Shown here piece after piece: positions 63,818-64,000 of a DNA stretch of 64,000 nucleotides. The DNA is from Bradyrhizobium sp. CCBAU 51627 (GTDB lineage: Bacteria > Pseudomonadota > Alphaproteobacteria > Rhizobiales > Xanthobacteraceae), in the NCBI RefSeq assembly GCF_028128765.1, contig NZ_LBJG01000027.1:1-64000 (forward strand), read 5' to 3'. A model generated the notes under the pieces. It searched no databases. It was not told the DNA's origin and was given only the letters and a program-made list of their open reading frames with translations. Numbering within the stretch: the first letter of the stretch is position 1; every line of letters starts with the position of its first letter. Both the position numbers and the translations under genes were made by a program.

Positions 63818-64000
63818 ATGAGCAAGTTGACGCTTGTAGCCGCGGTTGCTGCCCTGTCGGCGGCAATCCTAGCCCCTGGCCTGGCGGAGGCGCGGGTGCA
63901 TCACCGGTATCACCGCCACTACGCCAATCCGCTACCGTACCCGATCAGCTATCTGCACAATTACGGTCCTGGGGTGACCCCCGGCACCTTCGCCTTTTAC
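63818..64000 (+). CDS. Small exported protein (truncated by window end)
   Basis: The first 61 residues of a protein: signal peptide MSKLTLVAAVAALSAAILAP followed by GLAEARVHHRYHRHYANPL and a Tyr/His/Pro-rich mature part. ATG 63818 lies nine bases after GGAG. The 3' end is beyond the window. Similar His/Tyr-rich small secreted proteins are common in Bradyrhizobium; role unknown. Confidence 0.65.
   Translation, partial: MSKLTLVAAVAALSAAILAPGLAEARVHHRYHRHYANPLPYPISYLHNYGPGVTPGTFAFY

Overview
The window is a GC-rich alphaproteobacterial chromosome segment. Gene content and style (many PAS/HWE-like sensor kinases, FCD/IclR-controlled catabolic operons, branched-chain-type ABC binding proteins, the interspersed GTCATTGCGAG palindrome, families of tiny proteins such as the 44-residue ORF at 55311-55445) point to Bradyrhizobium or a very close relative. 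This is inferred from recognised protein families; no rRNA is present to prove it. There is no phage, insertion sequence, integrase or CRISPR array.

Layout. 1-7.3 kb: TolA/TonB-like protein, aldo/keto reductase, small HTH protein, MgtE magnesium channel, two secreted polysaccharide deacetylases, small hypotheticals. 7.5-15.1 kb is the most interesting part: a DUF1326-DUF2182 pair flanked by an intact small gene and a decayed copy of the same gene's 3' end, then a leftward operon bufA-bufB-bufC-doxX-sigF-nrsF (a bufferin copper-chelating RiPP system with its own extracytoplasmic sigma factor and membrane anti-sigma factor), then a TlpA-type thioredoxin operon and a divergent secreted protein. 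Three promoter-like sites of the form GTAACC-N15/16-CGAA stand in front of bufA, the thioredoxin operon and the secreted-protein gene, so all three units look like one SigF regulon.

15.3-21.7 kb: a Cys-rich small protein, a PIN-type toxin-antitoxin pair, tRNA-Leu(GAG), an orphan FliN-like protein, lipB, a lone DnaB-C-like ATPase, tautomerase/LysR divergent pair, a GbsR-like regulator followed by a broken DUF4166 gene. 21.8-32.5 kb: two hybrid histidine kinases, acylphosphatase, an isocitrate-lyase-superfamily enzyme, a biotin-dependent carboxylase alpha subunit, a zinc-ribbon metallopeptidase, EamA and ArsB-like transporters. 32.5-37.9 kb: a sugar-acid catabolic locus (MFS transporter and GntR/FCD regulator divergent from enolase-superfamily dehydratase, SDR and idonate-type dehydrogenase). 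38.5-40.6 kb: NarL-type two-component pair. 40.6-47.6 kb: aromatic catabolism (extradiol dioxygenase, IclR, MhpA-like hydroxylase, fumarylacetoacetate-hydrolase family enzyme, two paralogous ABC binding proteins with no permease).

47.6-53.6 kb: membrane protein with a Pho-box-like site, ArsR-SRPBCC pair with palindromic operators, serine hydrolase, atypical SDR, GNAT. 53.7-57.5 kb is gene-poor and decaying: a SRAP (YedK) pseudogene and a cluster of tiny ORFs with good ribosome binding sites. 57.5-64 kb: secreted alkaline-phosphatase-superfamily protein, 1-Cys peroxiredoxin, palindrome cluster, zincin-like protein, EamA transporter, a periplasmic ClpP-like protein and a gene cut by the window end.
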